Shown here: one piece after another, positions 28,074-37,258 of the stretch
Numbering within the stretch: the stretch's first letter is position 1
How the letters are laid out: each line of letters starts with the position of its first letter
From: Campylobacter pinnipediorum subsp. pinnipediorum
Lineage (GTDB): Bacteria > Campylobacterota > Campylobacteria > Campylobacterales > Campylobacteraceae
DNA: 64,000 nucleotides
Assembly (NCBI RefSeq): GCF_002021925.1
Contig: NZ_CP012546.1
Coordinates: forward strand, 868,001-932,000
Reading direction: 5' to 3'
Notes under the pieces: model-generated
Databases searched by the model: none
Told to the model about the DNA's origin: nothing
What the model saw: the letters and a program-made list of their open reading frames with translations, nothing else
Made by a program: the position numbers and the translations under genes

Positions 28074-29142
28074 TTTTCGCGACAAAGATCTTATTTTTGC
28101 TATTTCAAAACTTATAAAACAAAAGAGCAATAAGCCTTTAAATATAATGGAAATTTGCGGAGGACATACCCATAGTATTATGAAATTTGGACTTAGCGAA
28201 TTGGTTGGAGAGTATATAAATTTTATTCATGGGCCAGGATGTCCTGTTTGCGTAATGCCAAAAAACAGAATAGATGAAGCCTGTAAATTGGCAAGTATGC
28301 CTGATGTTATATTTTGCACACTTGCCGATATGTTAAGAGTTCCTGGTTCTTATGATAGCTTGTTAAAACTTAGATCCAAAGGGCATGACATAAGGGCGTT
28401 GTATTCACCGCTTGACTCTATAAAGATAGCAACCCAAAACCCTGATAAAAAAGTAATATTTTTTGCCATAGGTTTTGAAACAACAACCCCTATGACAGCA
28501 AATGTTGTAAAAAAATGTATTGAACTTGATTTTAAAAATTTATTTTTTCATATAAATCATGTAAAAGTTCCCGAGCCTGTAATGGCTATAATGAATGATA
28601 AAGATGTAAAAATAGATGGTTTTTTAGGACCTAGTCATGTTAGCGTTATTATGGGGACAAAAATTTATGAAAAAATAGCAAATGACTACAAAAAACCAAT
28701 AGCTGTAAGTGGATTTGAACCACTTGATATACTTACTGGTGTTTTAAATTTAGTTCAACAACAAAATGATTCTACGTATGAAGTTTTTAACGAATACTCA
28801 AGAATAGTAACAAAAGAAGGCAACATTAAAGCTCAAAATCTCATAGATGAATACTTTGAAATTTGTGATTTTAATTGGCGAGGGCTTGGAACCATACAAA
28901 ATAGTGGGTATAGACTAAGGGATAAATTTAAAAGACTTGATGCTAGAATAAATTTTGATTGTAGTGTTGTTAGTAAACCGGAATCAAAAGCATGTATATG
29001 TGGAGAAATTTTAAGAGCAAAAGCAAAGCCTTATGATTGTAAAGTCTTTGCTAAAGCTTGTACGCCTCAAACACCTATCGGATCATGTATGGTTTCAGGT
29101 GAGGGCGCTTGTGCCGCTTACTACAAATACACAAAAAGGTAA
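28057..29142 (+). CDS. hypD: Hydrogenase maturation protein HypD
   Basis: 361 residues. EICGGHTHSIMKFG, GPGCPVCVMP and FAIGFETTTP are diagnostic, and a cysteine-rich C-terminus (CICGE, CKVFAKACTP) holds the 4Fe-4S cluster. HypD is the scaffold for assembling Fe(CN)2CO. I keep the ATG at 28057, which has GGAG nearby, though it overlaps hypC. Confidence 0.96.
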   Translation: MDLINDFRDKDLIFAISKLIKQKSNKPLNIMEICGGHTHSIMKFGLSELVGEYINFIHGPGCPVCVMPKNRIDEACKLASMPDVIFCTLADMLRVPGSYDSLLKLRSKGHDIRALYSPLDSIKIATQNPDKKVIFFAIGFETTTPMTANVVKKCIELDFKNLFFHINHVKVPEPVMAIMNDKDVKIDGFLGPSHVSVIMGTKIYEKIANDYKKPIAVSGFEPLDILTGVLNLVQQQNDSTYEVFNEYSRIVTKEGNIKAQNLIDEYFEICDFNWRGLGTIQNSGYRLRDKFKRLDARINFDCSVVSKPESKACICGEILRAKAKPYDCKVFAKACTPQTPIGSCMVSGEGACAAYYKYTKR

Positions 29143-29145
29143 AAT

Positions 29146-30135
29146 ATGAATATTATGCTTAGCCATGGTGGTGGCGGTGTTGAAATGAACTCATTAATAA
29201 ATGATATTATATTTGAAATTTTTGACAATGAAACACTAAAAGAAGCAAATGATAGCGCTATACTAAACATATCAGGCGATATAGCTTTTAGTGCCGATAG
29301 CTTTGTTGTTACCCCTATATTTTTTAATGGTGGAGATATAGGGAAAATAGCTGCTTGCGGAACTATAAACGATCTATCTATGGTTGGAGCTGAAGCTAAA
29401 TTTCTAAGCTGTTCTTTGATATTGGAAGAGGGTCTTAGTATAGATGAACTCAAAAAAGTTCTTACATCTCTTGCTAAAACTTGCAAAGAATCAAATGTAA
29501 AAGTTGTATGCGGAGATACAAAGGTTGTTCCAAAAGGAAAGTGCGATAAAATTTTTATCAACACATCTGGAATAGGGCATATAGTAATGCCAAATATAAA
29601 TATAAAAAGTCTTAAACCTAATGCAAAAATACTAATAAGTGGCGATATAGGAAGACATGGTGGTGTAATACTTGCAAATAGGGAAGAATTTGAACTAGAA
29701 AGTGATCTTCAAAGTGATTGTAAAAGTTTAAAAAATGTAGTAATGGAGCTTTTAAACTCAGGTATAAAACCACTATGTATGCGAGATGCTACTCGCGGCG
29801 GACTTAGTGCCGTTTTAAATGAATGGAGCAGTGCTTGCAAACATGATATATTGATTTTTGAAGAAAATATCAAAGTTAGTGATGGTGTTCTTGGTATATG
29901 TGAACTATTTGGTTTTGAACCTTATGAACTTGCAAATGAAGGCACTTTTGTATTGGCTGTGGAAGAAAAAGATAGCAAAAAAGCATTGGAAATTTTACAA
30001 CAATTTGATAAAAATGCAAATGAAATAGGTGAAATTTTGGAAGATAAGAACTCAAGAGTTATGATAGAAAATATGTATAAATCAAGAAGATTTTTAGATG
30101 CTCCTAGGGGCGAATTATTACCGAGGATTTGTTAA
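29146..30135 (+). CDS. hypE: Hydrogenase maturation protein HypE
   Basis: 329 residues. LSHGGGGVEMNSLI at the start and the terminal PRIC, whose cysteine is thiocarboxamidated and dehydrated to the cyanide donor, are both present. The AIR-synthase-like ATP site follows (GDIAFSADSFVV). The stop shares one base with the hypA start. Confidence 0.96.
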   Translation: MNIMLSHGGGGVEMNSLINDIIFEIFDNETLKEANDSAILNISGDIAFSADSFVVTPIFFNGGDIGKIAACGTINDLSMVGAEAKFLSCSLILEEGLSIDELKKVLTSLAKTCKESNVKVVCGDTKVVPKGKCDKIFINTSGIGHIVMPNINIKSLKPNAKILISGDIGRHGGVILANREEFELESDLQSDCKSLKNVVMELLNSGIKPLCMRDATRGGLSAVLNEWSSACKHDILIFEENIKVSDGVLGICELFGFEPYELANEGTFVLAVEEKDSKKALEILQQFDKNANEIGEILEDKNSRVMIENMYKSRRFLDAPRGELLPRIC

Positions 30136-30476
30136 TGCACGAACTTAGTATAGCACAATCTTTACTTAAACTATGTGAAGACAATGCGGCAAAAAATAAT
30201 GCAAAAGAGGTAACCAAAATAAAGATCAAAGTAGGGCGTTTAAGTGGAATAGAACCGCACTATCTAGAAAGTGCTTTTAGTGTATGTCAAGCAGAGACAA
30301 TATGCGAAAATGCAAAACTAATAATAAATGTTCAAGAGATAGTTGTAAAATGTAAAGAGTGCGGAAATCAATCAGAACTTAGCAAAAATGAATTTTTATG
30401 TCCTAAGTGTAACTCTCAAAACCTTGAAGTTATAGATGGTGAAGATATGTATTTAATGAAACTTGAAATGATTTGA
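30135..30476 (+). CDS. hypA: Hydrogenase nickel metallochaperone HypA
   Basis: 113 residues from the ATG at 30135 (TAATG overlap with hypE), giving the invariant MHELSIAQ with nickel ligand His2. A TTG at 30129 would bury that histidine and is rejected. The zinc site is CKECG and CPKCN. It partners HypB in nickel delivery; in Helicobacter HypAB also serve urease. Confidence 0.95.
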   Translation: MHELSIAQSLLKLCEDNAAKNNAKEVTKIKIKVGRLSGIEPHYLESAFSVCQAETICENAKLIINVQEIVVKCKECGNQSELSKNEFLCPKCNSQNLEVIDGEDMYLMKLEMI

Positions 30477-30531
30477 TACTTATCTAGATTATTATATTTT
30501 TTAAACAAGACAAGTATCTATTTCATTTTTA

Positions 30532-31584
30532 TTATTTACTTGTTATTTTAGTTTTTATATAGCTTGAATCTATTTCAAATCTCAAATCATCTTTTGTTTG
30601 TAAATAATAAAATTTTCCCAAAGTTGACAATGCTTTCACGTTGTGAAGTTTTATTTTAAAATTGTTGCTATTTTCATTAACATATTCAACATATGTTTTA
30701 TTATCATCTGTATTTTTTCTTGAAATTTCATCAGGTAATATATTAATTGCTTGTTTATCCAAAATCAAGGTTTCATAATCAATATTACCGTAATTTAATA
30801 TTTTTATTATATGACCAGAAGTTAGCACAAGTACTAAAAATAAAATCACACTAAAATAAATAGAAAAAGATAGTTTAAAATCAAATTTTGAAATATTACT
30901 TGTATTTAATAAAAGATAAAACAACATTATGGTGATAAAAAATATAAACCAAAACATCCATAAAACATTTGTTACTGAAAATATAAAAAATGATATAAAT
31001 AAAAAAATTAACATTAAGCTTATAAAAAATACAATAGAAATAAATTTATTATTTCTATGTCTTATAATAAGATTTAAAAAAATAAATGGCACAATAAACA
31101 TTACAAAAATAACAATAAGTTCAGTAAGATCAATATCTGCATAAGAATTAATCATAATAACAAAATTATTAAAAATTTCAGGTGGTCGGACAATAAACGC
31201 ATAAAATGAAATTAAAAATATTAAAAATGATGTTATCCATATAAAATTAGACTTATAATATGTAAAAAATTTATAGTTTTTAGTTTCAAAACAATCCAAA
31301 TTTTTATCAACATAATAAAACAACCAAAATAAAAATACAAAAATTAATATTAAAATAGGCAATAATAAAAATATAGTAGACAATGAAACCATAATAGAAA
31401 ATATTTCTCCCCATGCAAGACTAGGTATATAGCTATAACTCAAATAAAAATATCCAAAATATATTATAAGCCCAAATCCAAAAAATACAGCAGTTGATAC
31501 CCATTGATTTTCTAAAATTAAGTCAAAAATTTCTTTTAAAGCCTCTTTTTTAATATCTATATTATTATTCTTTTCATGATTCAT
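30532..31584 (-). CDS. Polytopic membrane protein, unknown
   Basis: 350 residues with about eight helices in the first 260 residues (VSTAVFFGFGLIIYFGYFYL; IFSIMVSLSTIFLLLPILIL and others) and a C-terminal extracytoplasmic tail of about 80 residues. No signature recognised. It converges on hypA, and nothing in the neighbourhood assigns a function. Its strongly AT-rich DNA and lone position are compatible with an accessory gene. Confidence 0.6.
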   Translation of the reverse strand: MNHEKNNNIDIKKEALKEIFDLILENQWVSTAVFFGFGLIIYFGYFYLSYSYIPSLAWGEIFSIMVSLSTIFLLLPILILIFVFLFWLFYYVDKNLDCFETKNYKFFTYYKSNFIWITSFLIFLISFYAFIVRPPEIFNNFVIMINSYADIDLTELIVIFVMFIVPFIFLNLIIRHRNNKFISIVFFISLMLIFLFISFFIFSVTNVLWMFWFIFFITIMLFYLLLNTSNISKFDFKLSFSIYFSVILFLVLVLTSGHIIKILNYGNIDYETLILDKQAINILPDEISRKNTDDNKTYVEYVNENSNNFKIKLHNVKALSTLGKFYYLQTKDDLRFEIDSSYIKTKITSK

Positions 31585-31705
31585 AAAATACTTTCTGATG
31601 TTATTTATTTTTTATTATATATTGTTAAATTTTTAAAATATATAATTAATATTATATTGTGTTTTTATTAAATATGTTTTTAATGCAGGTTTATGAGTTT
31701 ATATT

Positions 31706-31731
31706 AAAGCGAACAAATTAATGTTCGCTTT
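31706..31731 (-). terminator. Hairpin downstream of the lactate-oxidase-like gene
   Basis: Perfect 10-bp stem AAAGCGAACA / TGTTCGCTTT with a six-base loop, about 20 bp after the stop at 31754. No long T tract follows on the minus strand. Confidence 0.55.
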
Positions 31732-31753
31732 GTATTATATTAAGATAATTTAA

Positions 31754-33073
31754 TTATGAATTATATTTATTAAATTTAGCATTTTCTCCAACTATATCAA
31801 TATAGCTTGGATTTAAATCAGCTAATTTACCAGCACCGCTTAATATCATTGCAGCTACTAAGTCTTTGTTTAAAAACTCTATTACTGATTTAACACCTAG
31901 TGAACCACCTAGTCCTAAACCATAAAGCATAGGGCGACCAACAGCAACAGCATTTGCACCCATAGCAATAGCTCTTACTATATCTATACCTCTACGAACA
32001 CCACCATCTAAGATGATAGGAACTTTTTTATTAACAGCTTTAGCAATAGCTGGTAGTGCTGTCATACTTGCAGGAACACCGTCTATCTGACGACCACCAT
32101 GGTTAGATACTTGTATAGCATCAGCACCAGCTTCAACAAATCTTTTAGCGTCATCAGGACGTAATATACCTTTAACTATTACAGGCAGTCCTGTAAAGCT
32201 TTTTATAAATTCAATATCTTTGGTTGTTAGGGCTGTTTTTTGATCAAAAAAGTTTCCTTTACCACCCATTTTAGGATCATGGTTGCCAAATAACCTATCA
32301 GGACGGAATGGGCTACCCATAGCAATGAAATTTTCTGGCTGTCCCGGTCCAAGTGCATCAGCTGTTAGTATAATAGCTGAATAACCAGCATTTTTAGCAC
32401 GAGTTAATAGTGATTTAGTTACACCCTCATCATTGTTATAATATAATTGAAACCATTTAGGTCCATTTGTAGCATTTGCTATTTGTTCTAATGTTGCATT
32501 TGAAGCACCTGATGAACAATAAAGAGTATTTGCTAAACCAGCACCTTTTGCTGTAGCTCTTTCATCACCTTCATGTATCATAGCATGAGCACCCATAGGA
32601 GCAACCATAATAGGTGAAGCCATATCTAAACCAAGTAGTTTGGTTGATGTATCAATATCATTCCAAGATAATCCAACTAAACGTTTAGGAGCTATACGAT
32701 AATCATCAAATGCACGTCTATTTTCATGCATAGTCCATTCACCACCAGCTGCACCTGATACAAACTCAAATCCAGCCTTAGGAACAACTTTTTTTACTTC
32801 ATCTTGTAATCTTTCAAGACTAACAACTTTAATCTCTTTTTCTGCTGTACTTGCACCATAAGCAGTCTTAGCTAGTTTCTTTGTTTTGGTAGTTGTTTTT
32901 TCATCTGCTAAAACAGGAGTGCTAACAAATGGTAATGTGCTTACAACCCCTAGTCCTAAACCGGCAGCACTTAAAAACTTACGTCTACTAGATAAAGCAT
33001 CATTTTCTGAAGCTTTTTGTGTTGTAACCTCTACTTCTTTTGTTGAAGTATCTAATTCATTAGATAAACTCAT
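31754..33073 (-). CDS. Tat-exported FMN-dependent alpha-hydroxy-acid oxidase (lactate oxidase-like)
   Basis: 439 residues. A twin-arginine signal lies at SSRRKFLSAAG (Arg30-Arg31), a hydrophobic stretch follows, and cleavage is likely after PVLA near residue 56. The rest is a full FMN TIM barrel: VAPMGAHAM, the FMN-contacting Lys301 (VKGILRPDDAK) and active-site SNHGGRQ with His325 and Arg328. The family oxidises L-lactate or similar 2-hydroxy acids. Most members are cytoplasmic or membrane-bound on the inside, so a Tat-exported periplasmic form is notable; the electron acceptor cannot be read from sequence. AAGGAG precedes the ATG. Confidence 0.9.
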   Translation of the reverse strand: MSLSNELDTSTKEVEVTTQKASENDALSSRRKFLSAAGLGLGVVSTLPFVSTPVLADEKTTTKTKKLAKTAYGASTAEKEIKVVSLERLQDEVKKVVPKAGFEFVSGAAGGEWTMHENRRAFDDYRIAPKRLVGLSWNDIDTSTKLLGLDMASPIMVAPMGAHAMIHEGDERATAKGAGLANTLYCSSGASNATLEQIANATNGPKWFQLYYNNDEGVTKSLLTRAKNAGYSAIILTADALGPGQPENFIAMGSPFRPDRLFGNHDPKMGGKGNFFDQKTALTTKDIEFIKSFTGLPVIVKGILRPDDAKRFVEAGADAIQVSNHGGRQIDGVPASMTALPAIAKAVNKKVPIILDGGVRRGIDIVRAIAMGANAVAVGRPMLYGLGLGGSLGVKSVIEFLNKDLVAAMILSGAGKLADLNPSYIDIVGENAKFNKYNS

Positions 33074-33255
33074 TTTTACTCCTTAAAGATTTTAATGAAA
33101 AAATTACAAGTTATAATTTCTTGAATTTAATTGAAATTGTATCTGTAAATAGTTAACGATTTTAAAAGGAAATAGTGATTAAAAACAAACAAAAAAACTT
33201 TTTTATCTTAGTTATCTGCTATAATTTTGTAAATTATTCATATAATGGGATAAAT

Positions 33256-33888
33256 ATGAGATTAGAAAAAGAACATAATTTAGAAAAAATAAGAATATAC
33301 ATTGAAAAAAATAAAATTAGAATTTTTACTAAAAACACAAAAGAAAAATGCTATGATTTACACGAAAAACAAAATACTAAACATATATGGTTTAAACAAT
33401 ATTTTCTAATGCAAATTTTTGCATATAAAGAAATATTTGAATTTTTACAAACAAAGCCATCGTTTAAAAGCTTGATTGAGTTTCACTCATCATACAAATA
33501 TTTAATTTATTCAAAATCTCACAAACACTATAAACATCTTGGAAATATTGTAGCTAATCACAACAAAAAGACCTTGGATAAGGTTTTAGATGAGTATAAA
33601 ATTATATTTTTAGAAGCAATAAGTCTTAAAGAAAGTATTGCAAAGACTTATAATATATTTCTTCACATATATGGATATTTTAAAAACTACATAACAAAAG
33701 ATGAAAAACAAGAAATATTAAAAATGTTAAATATATTTAAACAAGGTCTTATCTCATTCAAATCAGTATCAGAAGTTTTAGCTTTATATATAAGAAAATT
33801 TGACATAAAATATCTAGAAAATCAAAAAATACTAAATCCATACCCTAAAAAATTGGAATTTTATCTATCTAGCAAGGATTTGTATTGA
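33256..33888 (+). CDS. DUF1722 (YbgA-like) protein
   Basis: About 210 residues from the ATG at 33256, which has GGGA five bases upstream; a GTG at 33175 would add a 27-residue tail without family support. The core FHSSYKYLIYSKSHKHYKHLG, LANHNKKTLDKV-like region and ILNPYP at the end match the DUF1722 domain of E. coli YbgA. YbgA lies next to phrB in E. coli, and here too the gene overlaps the photolyase start by four bases (TTGA). A role linked to DNA photorepair is inferred from this recurring pairing. Confidence 0.8.
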   Translation: MRLEKEHNLEKIRIYIEKNKIRIFTKNTKEKCYDLHEKQNTKHIWFKQYFLMQIFAYKEIFEFLQTKPSFKSLIEFHSSYKYLIYSKSHKHYKHLGNIVANHNKKTLDKVLDEYKIIFLEAISLKESIAKTYNIFLHIYGYFKNYITKDEKQEILKMLNIFKQGLISFKSVSEVLALYIRKFDIKYLENQKILNPYPKKLEFYLSSKDLY

Positions 33889-35222
33889 AACAAATTCTTT
33901 GGTTTAGAAGAGATCTAAGAGTAAGCGATAATGCTATTTTAGCAAATGCAAACAAAGATGTTTTGCCTATATTTATTTTTGATAAAAATATTTTAGAAAA
34001 ACTTCCAAATGATGATAAAAGAGTAACTTTTATATATAAATCAGTTCTAAATCTAAAAACAAATCTTAAAAAATTAGGGCTTGATTTGGCTATTTTTTAT
34101 GATAGTCCCAAAAGAGTTTTTACAAAGTTAAAAAAAGATGGATTTGATGAAATTTTATGTTCTATTGACTTTGATTCATACTCTGTAAATAGAGATAAAG
34201 AGATAGAAGAAATACTACCATTAAATAGATATTTAGACTCTTTTATACTTAATCCAAATGAGCATTTAAAAAAAGATCAAACACCATATAAGGTTTTTAC
34301 ACCTTTTTATAAATCTTTAAATCCAATAACTTCTTCAAGCAAAATAAGCACTTATGAATTAAAAAATAAACTTAACAAAATAAATTTTGATTATAGCTTT
34401 ATACCAAGTCTTGAAACGATGGGCTTTGTAGAGCAAAAACTTCCTGATTTTTTAGAAAAAAATCCTATCGAGTTACTAGATATTTTTAAAGAAAAAATAG
34501 AAAAATATGACAAAGCTAGGGATTATTTTTATATGGATGATACATCTAAAATATCGGTTCATTTAAGATTTGGGCTAATTTCACCAAAAGAGGTTTTTAA
34601 TTATTTAAAATCCGAGCAAAACTTAAACAGCGAATCTTTTATAAGAGAGTTGTTTTGGAGAGAATTTTATAACTATATATTGTTTCATTTTCCAAGCAGT
34701 CAAACACAAAACTTTCAAAACATTAATATAAATTGGAGCAATAACGAAGAACATTTTAAAAAATGGTGCAGGGGAGAAACAGGTGTTCCTATAATAGATG
34801 CTGCAATGAGACATTTAAACAATACAGGAACAATACATAACAGACTAAGAATGATAACAGCATCTTTTTTAACTAAAAATCTTTTTATAGACTGGAAAAA
34901 AGGTGAGGAATATTTCGCTTTAAAACTTTTAGATTATGAGGCTAGCTCAAATATAGGTTCGTGGCAATGGAGTGCTAGCACAGGAACTGATGCTAATCCA
35001 TATTTTAGAGTTTTTAACCCATACTCTCAATCAAAAAAATTTGATCCAAATGCAATATTTATAAAAAAAGTTATACCTGAATTAAGAGATGTTAATCCAA
35101 AACTACTACATATAGAAAATGGTCTTTTAGAAGATATATTTATAAAATATCCTGCGAGCATAGTTGATATAACAAACTCTAGAAGACAAGCGATACAAAA
35201 TTTCAAAAAAGCTAAAAATTAA
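33885..35222 (+). CDS. phrB: Deoxyribodipyrimidine photolyase
   Basis: 445 residues. The N-terminal antenna domain starts LWFRRDLRVSDNAIL. The FAD domain contains TGVPIIDAAMRHLNNTG, HNRLRMITASFLTKNL and the run GSWQWSASTGTDANPYFRVF with the conserved tryptophans. The enzyme repairs cyclobutane pyrimidine dimers with blue light. The start is TTG at 33885, coupled to the YbgA-like gene. Confidence 0.95.
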   Translation: MKQILWFRRDLRVSDNAILANANKDVLPIFIFDKNILEKLPNDDKRVTFIYKSVLNLKTNLKKLGLDLAIFYDSPKRVFTKLKKDGFDEILCSIDFDSYSVNRDKEIEEILPLNRYLDSFILNPNEHLKKDQTPYKVFTPFYKSLNPITSSSKISTYELKNKLNKINFDYSFIPSLETMGFVEQKLPDFLEKNPIELLDIFKEKIEKYDKARDYFYMDDTSKISVHLRFGLISPKEVFNYLKSEQNLNSESFIRELFWREFYNYILFHFPSSQTQNFQNININWSNNEEHFKKWCRGETGVPIIDAAMRHLNNTGTIHNRLRMITASFLTKNLFIDWKKGEEYFALKLLDYEASSNIGSWQWSASTGTDANPYFRVFNPYSQSKKFDPNAIFIKKVIPELRDVNPKLLHIENGLLEDIFIKYPASIVDITNSRRQAIQNFKKAKN

Positions 35223-35836
35223 TCAAATATTTTTTTATTAAATTTAGCAAGAATTATAGCGACAAAAAACAAAGATTACCAACCATAAGAATATATTTTT
35301 CTTAAATTAAAAAATAAGTAAAAATATACAATAAAAAGTAAAATACAAGCTATTTTATATATTTTGTATTGAAAACTATAATTTTCAAACTAATATATAA
35401 ATATCGATTCTATCCTGCTTTTATTATACCAAATATGCTAAAATACGCCATTTTATGACTTTACATTTTGAATGAAATAAATTTATCCATTAAATATTTT
35501 GTATTTTTATACAAATAAATTACTTACATATTTTACATAAAATATTTTTATCATTTTTAAAATTTCATATACTCGCTATCATATAAGAAAATATTTTAAA
35601 TATAAAATATAATTATAAATTATAATAATTTTTTTATATTATGTAATTGAGTTAATTTGTCTAACACTACCCTATTTTGCAAAAAAAACTTCTATATAAA
35701 AAATAACATTATTGTGTTTGGTTGTAAAAAAAATAAAAAATAGGGTAAAAAGAATTTTAAATAATGAATGTTTTTTGAAAGGTTAAATTTGTTAGCAAAT
35801 ATTAAATATATAAATTTGCTAACAAACCGGAATAAA
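35223..35836. other. 614-bp AT-rich intergenic stretch
   Basis: No gene visible on either strand. It contains an 11-bp inverted repeat pair (separate entry) and a promoter-like element near 35427-35452 (TTTTATTATACC... GCTAAAAT) that leads into only a six-codon frame. It separates the plus-strand phrB from the stop of lpxD, so both flanking genes end here. Confidence 0.6.
35668..35747. repeat. 11-bp inverted repeats 58 bp apart
   Basis: TACCCTATTTT at 35668-35678 and AAAATAGGGTA at 35737-35747 are perfect inverted copies in an otherwise featureless gap. They could be the ends of a very small decayed mobile element or a long-loop hairpin after lpxD or phrB. Confidence 0.5.
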
Positions 35837-36787
35837 TTATTGTTTTTTGAAAAATCTTATTATTTTTGCTTGAAGTTTAAAATGCTCGTTCATTTCCATT
35901 ATAGGATGTCCAGCATATTTTTTATTTGATTCTAAGCTTTTTGTAACACCTCCCCTTGCTGCAATCTGAGCAAAGTCGCCAACTTTTAAATGTCCTGCTG
36001 TCCCGCTTTGACCACCCATAACAACATTTCTACCAAGTTTTGTAGATCCAGCCAAACCAACCTGCGAGACTATCAGACAGCCTTGTCCAAGCTCGCAATT
36101 ATGTCCTATCTGAACTAAATTATCTATTTTTGTAAATTTCTTAACTATCGTTGATTCAAAAACACCTCTATCTATGGTAGTGCAAGCTCCGATTTCAACA
36201 TTATCCTCAAGAACTACATTTCCATTGTGATAAATTTTTATATGCTCCCCTGTTTTTGTATGTGCATATCCAAAACCATCAGAACCAATAACACAATTAG
36301 CATTTAGATGACAATTATTTCCTATTTTACAATCATTATAAACAACAACATTTGGATGTATTATACAGTTATCACCAATAGATACATTGTCTCCCAAAAA
36401 AGCTCCGTGCATAATAATGCTATTTTTACCAACACTCACACCTTGTCCGATATATACATTTGGCATTATTTTTGAACTTGGATCAATATGACTCTCTTTT
36501 TTTTCTATAAAAAGAGGTTTTGCATAATCCTCACTCAAAATAGCAAAAGCTAAATGTGGATTTTCACAAACAATCACAGACATTGGCTCAGGAACCAAGT
36601 CTATAAAATTTTCAGTAACAAGTATAGCTCCAGCATTTGATTTACTTATAAATTGAGAATTTTTTTCACCATCGCAGTAAGTAAGCTCATCTTTATCGGC
36701 ATTTAACAATGAATTTAAAGCAACTACTTCAAAATCATTACCTCTAAATTCTAATCCAAGTTTATTAGCTATTTGACTTAATTTCAT
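35837..36787 (-). CDS. lpxD: UDP-3-O-acyl-glucosamine N-acyltransferase LpxD
   Basis: 316 residues. The N-terminal uridine-binding domain is followed by a left-handed beta-helix of hexapeptide repeats (from about 100), including the conserved [13 protein letters not shown]-type segment with catalytic His ([18 protein letters not shown]). It adds the second acyl chain in lipid A synthesis; Campylobacter uses a diamino-sugar variant substrate. It is one base after ilvH, as in C. jejuni. Confidence 0.95.
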   Translation of the reverse strand: MKLSQIANKLGLEFRGNDFEVVALNSLLNADKDELTYCDGEKNSQFISKSNAGAILVTENFIDLVPEPMSVIVCENPHLAFAILSEDYAKPLFIEKKESHIDPSSKIMPNVYIGQGVSVGKNSIIMHGAFLGDNVSIGDNCIIHPNVVVYNDCKIGNNCHLNANCVIGSDGFGYAHTKTGEHIKIYHNGNVVLEDNVEIGACTTIDRGVFESTIVKKFTKIDNLVQIGHNCELGQGCLIVSQVGLAGSTKLGRNVVMGGQSGTAGHLKVGDFAQIAARGGVTKSLESNKKYAGHPIMEMNEHFKLQAKIIRFFKKQ

Positions 36788-36788
36788 A

Positions 36789-37250
36789 TCAAAAATCCAT
36801 CAAAACTGATCCGCCACGGACTATATCAACTGGATTGAACTTTTTTATTGCCATTAAAAAATTATCCACCCTGCTCGTATCATCTGTTACCATTACTATA
36901 ATATGGTTTTCATTAGTATTAGCTACGCTTCCATTATATCCTTTTAATATAGCATCAAGCCCAGCATAATTTTCACTTAAAGGAATTTTTACCAACGCCA
37001 TCTCCTTTTCTATAAATTTTGAATTTTCTATAACTTTGTATGTAGGAATAAGTTTATGGAGTTGTTTAACAATTTGCTCTAAAACTTTTTCATCTCCACT
37101 TGTAATAATACTAAGTCTTGAAAAATTACTATCAGGAACAGGGGCGACAGTTAAACTATCTATGTTATATCCCCTACCCGCAAAAAGTCCAGAAATTCTA
37201 GATAATACTCCATGTTCATTTAAAACAATAACCGATATAACTCTTCTCAT
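36789..37250 (-). CDS. ilvH: Acetolactate synthase small (regulatory) subunit
   Basis: 153 residues beginning [20 protein letters not shown], an ACT domain with the valine-binding pattern, then the C-terminal regulatory half ([14 protein letters not shown] at the end). It confers valine feedback on the large subunit encoded directly upstream (8-bp gap). Confidence 0.95.
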   Translation of the reverse strand: MRRVISVIVLNEHGVLSRISGLFAGRGYNIDSLTVAPVPDSNFSRLSIITSGDEKVLEQIVKQLHKLIPTYKVIENSKFIEKEMALVKIPLSENYAGLDAILKGYNGSVANTNENHIIVMVTDDTSRVDNFLMAIKKFNPVDIVRGGSVLMDF

Positions 37251-37258
37251 ATTTTTCC

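Noticed and set aside
30475-30518. GATACTT / AAGTATC pair after hypA as a terminator
   Set aside because: A seven-base stem with a loop of about 30 bases and no adjacent T tract is too weak to support.
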